Shown piece after piece: positions 1 through 11,527 of a stretch of 64,000 bases of DNA. Positions within the stretch are counted from its first letter, which is position 1. Every line of letters starts with the position of its first letter. The position numbers and the translations under genes were made by a program. Below the pieces are notes generated by a model, which worked only from the letters and a program-made list of their open reading frames with translations, was not told where the DNA came from and did not search any database. The stretch covers positions 62,001 to 126,000 of the forward strand of contig SAXG01000088.1 in the NCBI GenBank assembly GCA_012932865.1, in the 5' to 3' direction. The stretch comes from Amylostereum areolatum. Its lineage: Eukaryota; Basidiomycota; Agaricomycetes; Russulales; Stereaceae.

Positions 1-1
1 G

Positions 2-440
2 ACGCCTTTGCGATTCTCCAGCAGCGTCGAAGAATTCACCCGCTCGTCGGTGCCAGTCCCAGTGAGCACGCTACAGCTCTGCCCACTGTCGATGGTAAGC
101 CGATACATCCTTATCAGCCATGATTACAATGTTCATACATCTACTCGTACAGGTCCCTGATCCTAACTCCAGCTTTGCCGATGAGTCGACAATGTCATCA
201 GCATCCTCCGACACATCCTCCGACACATCCTCCGACACATCGGAAGAAGCGGCGATCGCAGCGGCCATGGACAACATACCCTCACAACCTGATCTTGATC
301 TATTAAGTGGGGAGGATGTGGCATTGGACATGGATGGAGGGTATTGGCTTGATGAAGATGCTGAGTCTGACATAGAGTTTGACGAAGAGAATAATCCTGA
401 CAGTGATATTGACGCTATTTCTTCTGACAATGATGACTAA
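2..440 (+). CDS. 3' end of an acidic-tailed protein gene (partial)
   Basis: Only the last two exons are inside the window. Exon 2-94 is open in one frame and ends in a good donor (GTAAGC). The intron runs 95-152 and ends in TACAG. The last exon is 153-440, ending in TAA, and the frames join in phase 0. The tail is strongly acidic and serine-rich, with repeated Ser-Asp-Thr units followed by runs of Asp and Glu up to the stop. Nothing upstream is visible, so the family cannot be named. Acidic C-termini of this kind occur in nuclear and chromatin proteins and in some transposon-derived proteins, but that is only a guess. The gene model rests on frame continuity and splice signals. Confidence 0.6.
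203..238 (+). repeat. 12-bp tandem repeat, three copies, in coding sequence
   Basis: Three perfect copies of ATCCTCCGACAC lie inside the last exon of the partial acidic gene and encode its Ser-Ser-Asp-Thr repeats. The 12-bp unit keeps the frame. Confidence 0.9.
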
Positions 441-607
441 ACAGATATGTACATCACTTGTATCTATTTAGAAGCCGGGAAATGAGGGTAACGAGTGTCG
501 GGAGCCACTTGACGGTGCAGGAGGAAGCATAGCTTTGCGCGCAAAACATGAAATTTCGCTAAGTCGGGATCAGGATTGGCCCCCCGCCAAAACCGCCCCA
601 AGTGTGC

Positions 608-711
608 CCAGGCTGTATGGAGATTCCACGGCAGGCCGGCTGGAATGAGACTCCGCTTGCGCTCTCATTCCGGACGGTCGGCGTCATGCTTGGTAATCTC
701 CATCAGCCTGG
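608..711. repeat. Imperfect hairpin of about 104 bp
   Basis: CCAGGCTG at 608 pairs with CAGCCTGG ending at 711. The arms stay largely complementary inward to GGAATGAGA and TCTCATTCC around a short GC-rich loop near 655. It lies 11 bp from the next, larger hairpin. It looks like a small non-autonomous element or its remains; no coding content. Confidence 0.7.
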
Positions 712-722
712 TCACGAGGCTA

Positions 723-967
723 GGATCAAATGCAACATTTTGAACCTGTGTTCTCCGAGATAAAACACATTAGAAATCTGTTCCTCAGGAACTAATGAAC
801 GGCTGGATTGAGGACTTGTGCACTTGAGGGTTGATACAGGCAAGGGCTCACCATATCCCCACACAGGTGCACAAGGCTTGAGTCCAGCCATTCATGAGTT
901 CCTGAGGAACAGATTTCTAATGTGTTTTATCTCGGAGAACACAGGTTCAAAATGTTGCATTTGATCC
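723..967. repeat. Fold-back (MITE-like) element, 245 bp
   Basis: The outer arm at 723-795 (GGATCAAATGC and onward) is an almost perfect reverse complement of 893-967. Inner arms around 796-830 and 858-892 are also complementary but more diverged, leaving a loop of roughly 30-40 bp. CTA stands directly outside both ends, which could be a 3-bp target duplication. No ORF of note. This is the usual shape of a MITE or solo fold-back. The family cannot be assigned from this copy alone. Confidence 0.75.
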
Positions 968-2379
968 CTACCAAAACGAGAAGTATCAGTTCGATTTGCT
1001 CCGCAATAAGTCCTATCACAAATAAGTCATTTCAAGCCGGTCGTAAGCGGTCCGAAACCTCACGTGTCTAATGTGTTTTTTCCCGTCGAATACACATTCC
1101 ACACGACACGTTTTGATTGACTTCACTTCGAGCTAATGGACATTACAAATCGATCATATCGGATTTGTAGACTTAGTTACAACGGCTTTCTGATATTTGT
1201 ACTTCCGACGCGCATTTCGAATGCGTGAGAACCGGGCTCAAATGGACTTCTGCCCGCGGTGATTGGGCCTGGTGTCAACTCAGTCAAGTGAGCCAAATAA
1301 TCTACGGCCATACGGCATCATATCGAACCGTCGACTCGCAAATTCTCTTACCAAATACTTGGATAGATAGGATCAGTGCACGGAAAGATTTAGTCCTCCA
1401 GCGGGTGCAATCGAAAAACCATACAGGCTGTGTAAACCCTCCGAGGAAAGATGTGAATCTAACCTGAAGTAATGAGCGGCGCCGCCCATGGTTCTCACTT
1501 CTTTCCATCACGCTCCGTGCATTATACTCTTGATACATACAATACCCCTTAGACACACCTTCTTCGCATTGATCATGGTTTCACTGTGTACATGTGATCA
1601 TAGGCGGGGCGGCCGGCGACGGGCGTTGGTCTGACTCTAACGCGAGGGGGAGTCTCACCTCGTTCGAGCGAAGGTTTTTTTGTCACCGTGTCAAAGACTT
1701 TCGTCAGTACACTGATAGGATCTGAACGGGAAGTGTTGTGAACGATAATCATAAATCGCATAACCACCTAATTTACACATTCGAACATAGGTGTCGAAGT
1801 CGCGGAAGGGTACCCACTCCCGGGGAGTCTCGAGATGAAACACAAGAAAGTCTAAAAACAGGATACGCTTCAAAAGACGAGCACCATACATATAAGAAAG
1901 CACGGACGCCTTACTCGTTATAGCAGTCTGAAGTCAGCGAAATCTAGAGAATCCCTTTGGTTTGTTGCTCTGGGTCGGGTGACTCCACATCCGACTGTGG
2001 TACGCTCGGACCAGGGGCCGAAAGTTTCGACGCGTTGGCATGTGACTAGACATGGGATGAGTACAATGGATGAATGATACAGTAAAAAGTGTGCTCGCGT
2101 ATGTCAGATCTTCAAGGATGACAAGGTGATTCGGACGCGCAGCACCAGAGCGGCCGGAAGATCCTCGACTTCCCGAGATCCCACTGTTGATATATTCATT
2201 GACAGTGGATTCGCCTTGTATGAAGTGACGCCCATTCAGGTTGGCCATCAGGGTGCAATAGTATATCGATGCCAGAGGATACTCGAAAATGCCAAACCAG
2301 ATCGCGAGAGGAAATGCGGCAAACTATAACCATGTCAGCTTCGTAGAACATAGGAGGGAAATGCAACTGACGAGGGCTA
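968..2379. other. No recognisable gene
   Basis: Only short unconvincing ORFs on both strands, with no splice-consistent extension and no family motif. Sequence near 1065-1115 weakly resembles the fold-back arm at 893-967 and may be a decayed copy of it. Otherwise I see nothing to annotate. Confidence 0.5.
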
Positions 2380-3868
2380 AGCTAAGGAGCGCGAATAAAG
2401 CCGTCCAGGTTCCGGTGTTGAAAGTAAGGACAACGAGTCTCTGAAGGCGTAGGCGTGACCTATATATCGGTGTTTGAACAACCGTCGAAACGCACGATGC
2501 AAATGAACAGGAACATACCGAGAGAACTGGGGAACACCTCCACGTAGAAGCAGGTACAGTAGCGAGGTGGAAATAAGAATATCATCCACAACACTGCAAA
2601 CTCGCAGCGCTATCGCTAGGTCCTGGGAATTTCACAGCTGAGCCAGAACTAGGAGCTGCTGGATAGTTTGACAAAGCTTACATATTCGACTTTCCCGCCC
2701 AAGACCGCGCGATCCGTGGTATGCAATATTCTACAATTCGAGCTGTGAGCAAATCAGAGAAACCGGAACAGGTAAGGCAAATTCACGCTATAACGAAATA
2801 TGCTGTGACGAAGGACCATTAGAAATCGATACATATAGACATGGGAGATATACGCACGAAATGCGCACGCTGAGAATAGTTTGTCAGTTGAACAGTATCT
2901 TTTCCACGATCATGGCAGACACACCTAGCTGCGCGATAGTAAGCAGCACCTTGTGAGGGATATTAGTATTGTATGTGAACCGTGTGGAGCGATGAAAATG
3001 CACCAAACCCGAGCACAGGAGTGACCATGTCTTTCCACTCACTGAAGGAGTTGAATAAGTCATCCGGGGGGGGGGGGGGGGGGACGCACAAAGCCAGATG
3101 CGACGAATGAAGAATATCTGCACGGTGGCAGATATAACAGTCTTCCGAATGACATTCAGAAAGATAAACGAAAATGCTGTGAAAGACGCACCTCCATCCA
3201 TATGACGTGCTTAAGGACAGTTGATAAGCAAGATTTACCGAGCATCCGTGGTAAAAGGGATGTGAATATTTACGAACCAGAGCATATCTTCGCATACAGA
3301 CGATGAGCGCGATACGGGAAGAGAGGATTCGCAGACGTACACAGATATGGCAATCTCAGCGGTGAGATCCCCCCATCGAGAGATCAAAGGCTCCCATACT
3401 AGAGCGAAACATAAGAAAGTTTCAATGGTAAGCTGTGCTACTGACCGCTCAGGAGGGTGAAAACAACATGAAGAGTGTCAAGAGCCCTTTTTGAACCGTT
3501 CTATGAATATTATCCAAGGCTACCACGAGAGCACTTGCCAGAGAAAAAGCACCTGGTCAATAGAAATAAGACCAATCGGCTGCTGCAAGATTTAAAAAAA
3601 CAGCGCCTACAAGTCCTTTCATCAAAAGCTTGTCCTTCCCATACCTGTAGTAAGACGGCGTCACGAATTGCGAGAAATAAGAATGTAGGATACAAGCACG
3701 CACACACTGAAATAGTAGACCCTGAGCAAGTTGACGATGAGTTGGCGCAACGGTGAAAAAAGTTAATGGGGGTCTGAGATCGTACGTCTGAACGCATGAG
3801 ATTCCCCATACGGCACAAGTAGCGCACAGGCCAATGACTTCAGCTCCGTGAGTGCTTGAGAGGTCCAT
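2380..3868 (-). pseudogene. Decayed DUF6534-type membrane protein gene (tentative)
   Basis: On the minus strand, pieces resembling the basidiomycete DUF6534 membrane-protein family occur in the right order. A start and first membrane segment lie at about 3868-3780 (MDLSSTHGAEVIGLCATC). A piece reading RYGKDKLLMKGLVG lies at about 3640. A segment reading VQIFFIRRIW lies at about 3140, like the VQxFFxxRI motif of the family. A hydrophobic piece with DDILISTSLLYLL lies near 2580. The pieces do not join into one frame, stops intervene, and an 18-G homopolymer sits just after the VQIFFIRRIW segment. I infer a dead paralogue of the better-preserved gene at 44 kb. The family assignment is by eye. 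Confidence 0.4.
3066..3083. repeat. Homopolymer of 18 G
   Basis: Uninterrupted run of 18 G on the plus strand, inside the decayed membrane-protein gene. Its length is probably unreliable in most sequencing data. Confidence 0.9.
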
Positions 3869-5228
3869 GTGAGCTTGGGCACGTGTCTGAAGAACGGAGG
3901 AGAAAGAGTTAGGGAAGGCGACAGTTGCGCAGAAGTCCTTATACTAACCGGGTACCACATTTCGCATCGGGCGTTAAAGGACATCGTATGTCACTGATTG
4001 ATGAATGCCGTACAGCAGTATCATACACCATGGGTCTGTGTACGATGATCGGATATTCGGAAACCCAAGTTAAGCGCGGTTTGCACCTCCTCGACTCAGA
4101 AAACGGCGGGCACAGAGAGTAAGTACGTACGGAATCCGAAATGGAGCTTGCAACTAGGGCAAGCATCTAATCAAGTTAATTGAAACCCGTGCGGCTGCCC
4201 ACGCCCAGAGCTGCCGCCTCGTGTTGTATGAAGCAAACGACCTGGTGCCTTGGAGGCTACCGCGGTCAGCGCTCAAGGTGCGATAAGAACCGTCACGGTG
4301 TATCGCCGGTAGCCTGCTGGGCGCCAGCATGTGCGCGCACGCACTGCTCGCGAGCTTTTGACTATCGAACTGCGATTGTGTTTCATGGTGTTATAGCGAT
4401 CGGTCCCGCATTCTAATCTTATGCTGGCTGTGAGAGCACGCTAGAAGAAAAGGCGATGTCGGGAGTCGGTGTGAGACTGTGAGATGAGTCCAATGAACGC
4501 CCAGAAACACCACGGAATTTGCCGGACGTAAGTCATCCAAATTCCCGGTTCTCACAAGGCGCTGTACTTGTTCAAATTCTAGAAGTTCGCTGCGAATTCG
4601 AAGTACTCCAACTAAAGGACAGTACTCACACAACAATGAAAACACAATTATTTATGTGTTTAGCTGAAGCTGTAAGTTGATCCATTTCGTCTCTCAGTGC
4701 CTCATCGTCAGCGCTCACCTACTGACGTACACAGACCGATTAGTGGATACTACCCTAGTACTACTGGGGTGCAGTGTTCTGTCACGGCGGTGGCATATCG
4801 TTCAGTTCAGCGATGTCGACTTTGAACGCTGTTGGCATGTGTCCGCCCAATGTCAGCCTCCGAAACCATCGACCACTTCTCCGAGTCGTCGCCTTCTCAT
4901 CGATTATCTCTGAACCCCTGTTTACCCCCCTGCACCGGGGTCAAAGCTACAGCGTCGCGCCGGCGGGTTCCAACTAGATACCCATCATGTCCATTCGCTC
5001 CGCGGAAGACCTCTTCCTCTGCCTCGTGTTAGTGGGAAGACTGATCATTCCGCTAGGTTGCTCTAGTAAGAGAATCCTCACGCCGGCGGCGTTTGTATTC
5101 TCCGCTTTTCCTAACTCGTTCATTTCATCCACACGAACTCGATCCTAAAATAGACGCCGACCGTTGCCAAACACCGAACACACATATATTTCGTAGACCA
5201 AGCATTGCTGCTATCTTCCTCAGGCATA
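3869..5228. other. No recognisable gene
   Basis: Short ORFs only, overlapping on both strands. None carries a motif I recognise or extends across plausible introns. The last part is the upstream region of the P450 starting at 5229. Confidence 0.5.
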
Positions 5229-7542
5229 ATGGCGACGTCCCTATTGCATTTGCAGCTCAAGCAGTGGGCCACCGCTCTTTCCGCTGTATCCCAACGGCCC
5301 TGTTGGATTGGACTGTCCTTATGTTTCTTCGGTGCGTCTGCGACTATTATTTGGAAAAGGTGGCTTCTTTTTCCGAGGAAAACTTCCTCCAGCCTTCCTG
5401 GTCCGCCTATGAAGCCGGTGGTAGGTAACTTGTTCGATTTCGACAAGTCCCAGCCGTGGATAGCATTCACAGAGTGGAAGCAACAGTACGGTATATATAA
5501 ATCTCACCTCTGGATGCTCGCGTATTGATGCTGTACTTTCAGGAGATGTTTTTGCGCTTCGCGTCCTTGGAAAAGACGTTGTCGTTCTGGGCTCGCTTAA
5601 AACGATGGGCGACCTCTTAGAGAGCCGCTCAGTTAACTTCTTGCATCGACCGACCTTTACAGTCGCCGGCGAGCTCATGGATCTCAACAAGGTACGTTGC
5701 GTCCTTTATTATCTTACCTACTCGAAACGGCTCGTCTAGAGTTTACCGTTTATGCCCTACGGCACCGAATGGCGAGCATGTCGAAAACTGGCACACAGGT
5801 CGCTGAGCCCCTCTGCCACGTCCAAATATCATCGCCTTCAGGAAGATGTTATTTCCCTCTTCGCAAAGGACCTATTGGACACCCCGGAACGTTTTTACGA
5901 GCATGCGCGATTGTAAGCATCTCTCTGTACTCGCGTGATCCTCAGAGCAATGACATAGTCGTATAGGTCTTCGGGACGTATCATACTCACGATCACATAT
6001 GGTATCTCCGTACGTACTGCGGACAGCGAAGTTGGTACCTTCTGCTGTCTATCGTAATTCTTTTGAGTTAACGAGAACCCGTGTTAGTTCATCTCACATG
6101 CCGAAGAAACCATGAAGATCATCATGAAGTCCTCCGTACCGGGGGCGCACTGGTGTGATTTACTTCCCGCAAGTACGTTATTGCTTCCGATTGCAGGACC
6201 ACAATCGATTTGAATGTTCGATATGTCAAGTGAAGTATCTGCCTTCCTGGGTCCCCTTCCAAAGATATGCGACGAAGGGGAAGGAGTTAATCGCCAAATT
6301 GGTATCCGCTCCCTTCGAGAAGGTAAAAATGGACATGGTCAGTTCCGTCTCGCCGGTCTGATACCGATTCGTTATCAAAACCGTTTACGTGACTCTCCAG
6401 GCATCAGGGATGGCTCGACCATCGCTTACTCAAGAGCTCCTCTCCGGAGAACCGTCGAAAAGTTTCAGTCGCCCTCAGTACGAAGATCGTGTCAAGTGGA
6501 CCACAGGTACTACCAGTATACTCCACCCCCTGCTTTTGAACACGGTCTTCTAATAGCTACTGATCCGCCAATGAACAGGAACGATGTATGGAGGTCCGTT
6601 CATCATATTTCTTCAAATGTAGCCGTGGTTGTTCATGATGCCTCGTGTCCAGCTGGGAGTGAAACGGTTTATCTCATATATCGCGTCAGCTTCGTTTCAC
6701 AGCTGATCATCGTTCTAGACATTCAGTGCATTCGTAACTCTCATGATGGCTATGGCGATGCATCCGGAGGTTCAGAAAAAGGCACAACAAGAAATCGATT
6801 CAATCATAGGGAGCGATGCGCTGCCAACGGTCGCCGACCGTGAAAAACTCCCGTACGTTAATGCCGTAATCAAGGAGACCATGCGTCGTTGGCCAATCGC
6901 ACCACTCAGTGGGTCGCCTTAACCCTACTCCAATGAACGCATTGTCTGATCGCTTATCTTGGCCAGGTATTGCCAGGAGCGCTTCTAAAGAGGAGATATA
7001 CAACGGATGCCTCATACCGGAAGGCTCTATCATTATTCCTAACCTATGGTAATCCGTTTTCGTCACGTTTCTCTGGGGAAAGCGTTGAACGGTTTTATCT
7101 TAGGGCCGTCGCTTTGGAACCTCATGGGATATATCCTCCCGAACAGTTCATACCTGAGCGCTTTATGGACATCTCCCAAAATGTTCCAGACCCAGGCATC
7201 TACGCTTTTGGTCTTGGGAAAAGGTAAAACCCCAATTTAGACATTCTGTATTCTCTGACAGTGTTCGCCGGCAGATCGTGTCCGGGCAAATACCTAGCAG
7301 AAAATTCGATCTTCATTTTCATAGTGACAGTCATGGCGTCGTTCAATCTATCTCTTCCAGACCCATCCCATATTCCGCAATTCACGGGCGATTTGGCAAG
7401 GTCATCGTGATCAATCGCTTAGATGCCTTCTCTTCCTTACTTTCGTCGCAGGTACCCAAAACCGTTCAAGTGTAACATCGAAGCCCGCTCAGAAGGCAAG
7501 AGGATACTGGTTCGAAACAGAGCGTCTCAGAGTGAAGCTTAA
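5229..7542 (+). pseudogene. Cytochrome P450 monooxygenase with a frameshift at the I-helix
   Basis: Many exons with good splice sites give an almost complete P450: an N-terminal membrane anchor (about residues 20-50), then the proline hinge LPGPP, the C-helix region YGTEWRACRK, a GTMYGG stretch entering the I-helix, the ExxR region (KETMRRWP, about 6880) and the haem loop FGLGKRSCPG across the last intron near 7200-7275. The stop is at 7540-7542. The break is in the I-helix. After Gly-Ala-Asp the usual Thr codon reads His, and the distance to the next clear segment (AFVTLMMAMA) is out of frame (20 nt where a multiple of three is needed). No convincing intron repairs it. It is otherwise well kept, so the loss looks recent, or a single sequencing indel may be to blame. 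It would have been an ER-anchored oxygenase of the adjoining cluster. Confidence 0.65.
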
Positions 7543-8794
7543 AGCACATAACCCCAGTCCAGAGATTGTATTCCTGCCGTTCATTCCGTGCCTCGTGCAC
7601 CACAGTGATATTAATTCCACATTTTCTATTGATCGTGCTGAGCGCGAGCTCCCAGTAACTTAGTGGTCGAGAGCCATAGATCAGGCTTGTAGCCCCAGTA
7701 GGTCGCTCCTTATATGAACTCTGTGCGTCACCAAGACAATAGAATCTTGAGCACTTAGTAACTAATATATCTTGTTCTTCTACTAGCTGCATGTCATACA
7801 GGCTATCTGGCTGACGGTGGAGGACGCGCGCGCATGCCAGTGTAGGTGTATGCAGGCGGGCTCGCTGTCAGGAGCATTGGTAGTCCACCAATCGGATGCT
7901 CGGATCAGAAGACCGAGGCACAGGGTCCGAGCTTCATCGCATATGTATCGTTGGCTACGCTACCCATATATAATGCAGATCGTTCTAGATGATACGAGAT
8001 GTAGAACATTGGTATCGACACATTTGATACGATAACGTGCTGGTATACTTGACGTACGATACCCCCATGACATGACACAGATCCGTGTATCGTCTGCTTG
8101 TGACGAGGTTGATTCAAGACCAATCGAACTGTGATCAACGCCGTAGAGGAGCATATCTAATAGCCACGATACCCTCTTGACACAGCAAGTACAGTACCCG
8201 TATCGATGCTACTGACACCACTGATTTAACGCAGTGTAGTGTAGGCTTGTGCGGAATCTAACGGAAGAACATCGATCGACCCAATACGTCGGTCTCCGCT
8301 AGATTCGATTCTTGATGCATCGTTGTTCTGTTCGAAATAGACTGCTATTGTTCTGTGTAGGTACATACTCAATGGAACGGCCGGTGGTCACTGTAGTCAG
8401 CGGAGCTGCGTGTGAGGAAGCTTCCGACGCCCAAGTCGGCGGAGCAGCAGTGAGTAGAGTACTTCGACTCTTCGAGACGACAGTACATAACTTTCCATTT
8501 GGAGTGGGTTCCCCGTTCCGAGGACCGTTCTGCGAGTTCTCCCGCGTGCCGACTCTCAGGTTCTCAGCGCCAGCCCTCAGCCCCGGTCAGCCCGTGTTAT
8601 GGCTCGATGGGAAATTTATGAGCCTGAGGGTGTTGACGGAGATTGCTAGGGAGTCTCAAGATGAGCACGTAGTATTGAGTCCGGGTTTGTGTGACCAGCG
8701 CTTCAGCCACGGCGTACACTTCCAGCGGTGCGATCGTGTTGGTCCTACGTGCTGTATTGTATATTATATACAGCAATTTCTCAACGGATAGTCC
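7543..8794. other. No convincing gene
   Basis: Contains one plus-strand open frame of 159 codons (8312-8791) without recognisable motif or conserved neighbour. It ends just before the stop of the convergent methyltransferase gene. I regard it as probably chance. Confidence 0.5.
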
Positions 8795-10033
8795 CTAGTC
8801 AACGCGTTTGCGAGCCCAGAAGAAGTACGTATCGAGGGTCAATCTAGTATCAGCATTCTCCAACTCCTCCAAGCATCTCTTGGCGACTTCAGAGGTGATG
8901 TCGGGATGAACATGACGCTCGGACATCACTGAGACGACTCGTTTCATCGACGCTTTGTGAGCGAGTCCAAGTCTGTTCACCTTGGTATCTGTCGCAGACT
9001 CGTCACTTGAACCGGTAAACGAAGGTTGGCATTGGCTCAACTTACCAGTCTCGGACGACCCGGACAACGGCACCTCAACTTTCTGGCTATTGATGGTGTC
9101 GAAGTAGCCGGACGCTTGAGCAAGAGAAGCAAGCTCTCGACAAATAGTGATTTCGCAGCCTTTTTTGTCCATTATGGTGAGCCACGCCGAGATGTATGTT
9201 GCCCATCCCGGAGGAACAGGCCCCGCGGCTCTCATGTAGCTGGTGTCCGGCTCTTCGATAATCAACCAGCCACCTGGTTTCACGAGCTTGAAGATCCGGC
9301 TAAGGACCTCCCGTGGTTGAGGGACCTAAGGTTGGTATATGAGGACGATTCACCGTGTGTGGCAGACGTGACGGGTCCTCACATGCATAATTACCCAACG
9401 CGCGTGAACGACGTCAAAAGACCCGTCCTCAAATGGGAGCGATTTGGTGATGTCGGCCTGCTCGCAGTGACAGTTCTGAGGAAACGCGCTGGAAAAAAAT
9501 GTAAGTATGGAATATGTACTCCAACCGGATATCATTACCGGGTGGGCATCGGCGAAATGTCGACTGCGATGACTGTGGCGTCTGGAAACTTGACGGCGGC
9601 GTCGATTGCCCTGATATATAACACCCTGTCAACGCGAATTTTGTTCGTGTGGAGGATTGGCGCACCATGCTCCGCTTCCAGCACTGATAGAGGTAGGTAG
9701 ATAGTGAATAAGTAAGGCTGGGTCTCGTCCCAACGAACACTGGACAACTTGCCCGATATCTATAACTTTCTTGGGGTGAACGTCGTCGAGGGGCGCATAA
9801 CCCAGTCGTCCGTCAAAGTACTCCGTCATGCTTCGGTGGAGAACATCGAGTCTACGAGTATTTTAAGTCAGAATCAGCAGGTTCTGACCAGTACTCTACA
9901 TACCTCTCGAGCTCCTGATCGGACGTATTGACAGCCTGGACAATCCAGATTATCAACGGGATCACAAGGAGATATGATTGGATAACGCTACCGGGAAGAC
10001 GTAGTCAGAGGTAGAATCGGACGCCTTGGACAT
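8795..10033 (-). CDS. Class I SAM-dependent methyltransferase
   Basis: Start ATG at 10033-10031 (MSKASDS). Joining exons by splice signals gives one continuous frame to the stop at 8795. Motif I is VIDIGAGSGAWAIDAA. The acidic residue ending strand 2 is in VIAVDIS. A later SAM-fold strand reads FDVVHARWVIMH, followed by LVKPGGWLIIEEPD, as in UbiE/Methyltransf_25-like enzymes. The N-terminal ERLDVLHRSM segment is typical of fungal secondary-metabolite methyltransferases of this type. An intron inside motif I seems to use a GC donor (GCAAGT). No disablement seen, and about 300 residues is normal length. It lies between two P450 loci and upstream of a GMC oxidoreductase, so a tailoring role in the cluster is likely. 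Substrate unknown. Confidence 0.85.
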
Positions 10034-10489
10034 CTGTGCGAAAGGCCTAAAGTATGGGAAAGACAGAATGGGTCCAGGGGTGCGACAGCATTCTTACTTA
10101 TATGCAGTGCGCAAGGCCGCTGCCGCGCGCGGAACACTAGAAAAGTGATCTAGAGGTTGATCGTGGTGCAATGGACGGGGGGCGCATTCTGGTGCATTCG
10201 GCTTGAAGTCAGGGAAGGAGAATCTGGATTCGAGGCCCGGCTCAGACCGGACGATATTTGGGAAGGACTACCAGCCAGGACTGCTGCATCTCGCCGCCGC
10301 TGTGTCGGTCTATCTGCCCCTGAGCGCCGATGTTCAATCTCAGCCAGAGAACAAGGAATGGGGAATGGAACGTGCGTGTTGATAGAATCATAGAAGGCAT
10401 AAGAATCGTGATACTTACAGTACAGGAGTGTGAGAAGGGGAGAAGGAAGACCCGAACCCGGGGGACGACTGAGCGGCGGTGAGCGCTGA
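10034..10489. other. No gene seen
   Basis: Region between the start of the methyltransferase and the P450 relic. It should hold the methyltransferase promoter. No clear TATA box or other element recognised. Confidence 0.4.
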
Positions 10490-10844
10490 ACGCAAGCAGT
10501 GGCCGATCCCTCGAGCTTTGGAAGCCTTACTCTCGACGCTGAGGTTCAAGACCTCAAAGGACACAAAGATCAGGCCAGTGAGACTGTGTAAGACGATGGC
10601 ATGGCCGACACACCATATTGATCCTTCCACAGAGTGAACGTCGTCCAAAGCGCATGCCGGTCGAAGTCAAACACGTTCCCGAATCCCGAGGAGGGTAAAC
10701 CGGTAAAGGGCGCGGTCCGTGGAGTCGTGAGGTAGAAGACGTCTTGGATCTGAAAAGCCATGTGGCTAAAATGAATAGAGAAATGACTATAATGCCTTGG
10801 TTAGCTGTAGTGAGTAGCTCGGAGAGAAATTGGAGAAGAGCCAT
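10490..10844 (-). pseudogene. P450 5' relic
   Basis: Minus-strand start at 10844 with a hydrophobic anchor (MALLQFLSELL, then IIVISLFILATWLF). The proline hinge is garbled by a frame change. The text then resumes in another frame with GNVFDFDRHALWTTFTLWK, the same segment as GNLFDFDKSQPWIAFTEWK in the P450 at 5229, so the two were close paralogues. After a likely intron a short exon-2-like piece (about 10490-10560) follows, and then similarity ends. The remaining four fifths of the gene, including the I-helix and haem loop, are missing. Non-functional. Confidence 0.65.
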
Positions 10845-11527
10845 GATCTTCGTCGTCCTCGTCGATTATGTGGTAATTATCAAGATTCACCCACAAACCG
10901 CGACCGATCTCCGCTGCCTTTAGATACTTGATGACTCTTGAGCTTGATGCACTGTTGTTCGGATGGAACGTCTCTGATGGTCATTGAGCGAGGTAGCCGG
11001 GGAAGCACCTCTGATCGTGGTGTGGGTTTCTCGATAGGACGGTAATTGTGAGACGCAGATAAATAGTGTTACAGGAGGACGGGCTATAGGATAGGACGCT
11101 GGACGGCTGAATCAGATCAGCAAACGAACCGCATGAAACAAAGGCTGCGTGGGAACGCGCCGGTCCGCTTCGTCAAGTCGACCGAAGTCGACCTTTCAGA
11201 GAATCCAGCTTGCGGCGACGGCCTGCAACAATCGATAATTCGTGAGTGCACATCACCAAGGATATGAATGTATGCATTGATCGCAAGTAGTGAACAGCGA
11301 CCTTCAAGTTCTACCAAAACAGCTGCGTTCTGGCTAAGTCAACGAGGTCAGCGACTCTGAGAGAACAAGCGCCCGTCGCCCCAACGGCTCTCCGTTTCGT
11401 TCCACTACGGTTCTAATACTGGAGAGTCATTGCATCACAAATCTACACCGACATACGCCGATACACTGTTGCTTGGGCACCCCACCTGTGAACTTGCAAC
11501 GCCTTCTGCGAGTCTTCGATTATCACA
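10845..11527. other. Intergenic, upstream of the GMC gene
   Basis: No coding signal beyond short chance ORFs. It separates the divergent P450 relic from the GMC oxidoreductase and should contain the promoter of the latter. Confidence 0.45.

Noticed and set aside
8312..8791. Plus-strand open frame of 159 codons
   Set aside because: No motif, no splice context, no homologous feel. Length is within chance for this GC content and it is convergent with a real gene.
10155..10260. tRNA-like stretch with a B-box-like GATTCGAGGCC
   Set aside because: No acceptor stem or anticodon arm folds around it, and the A box does not fit.
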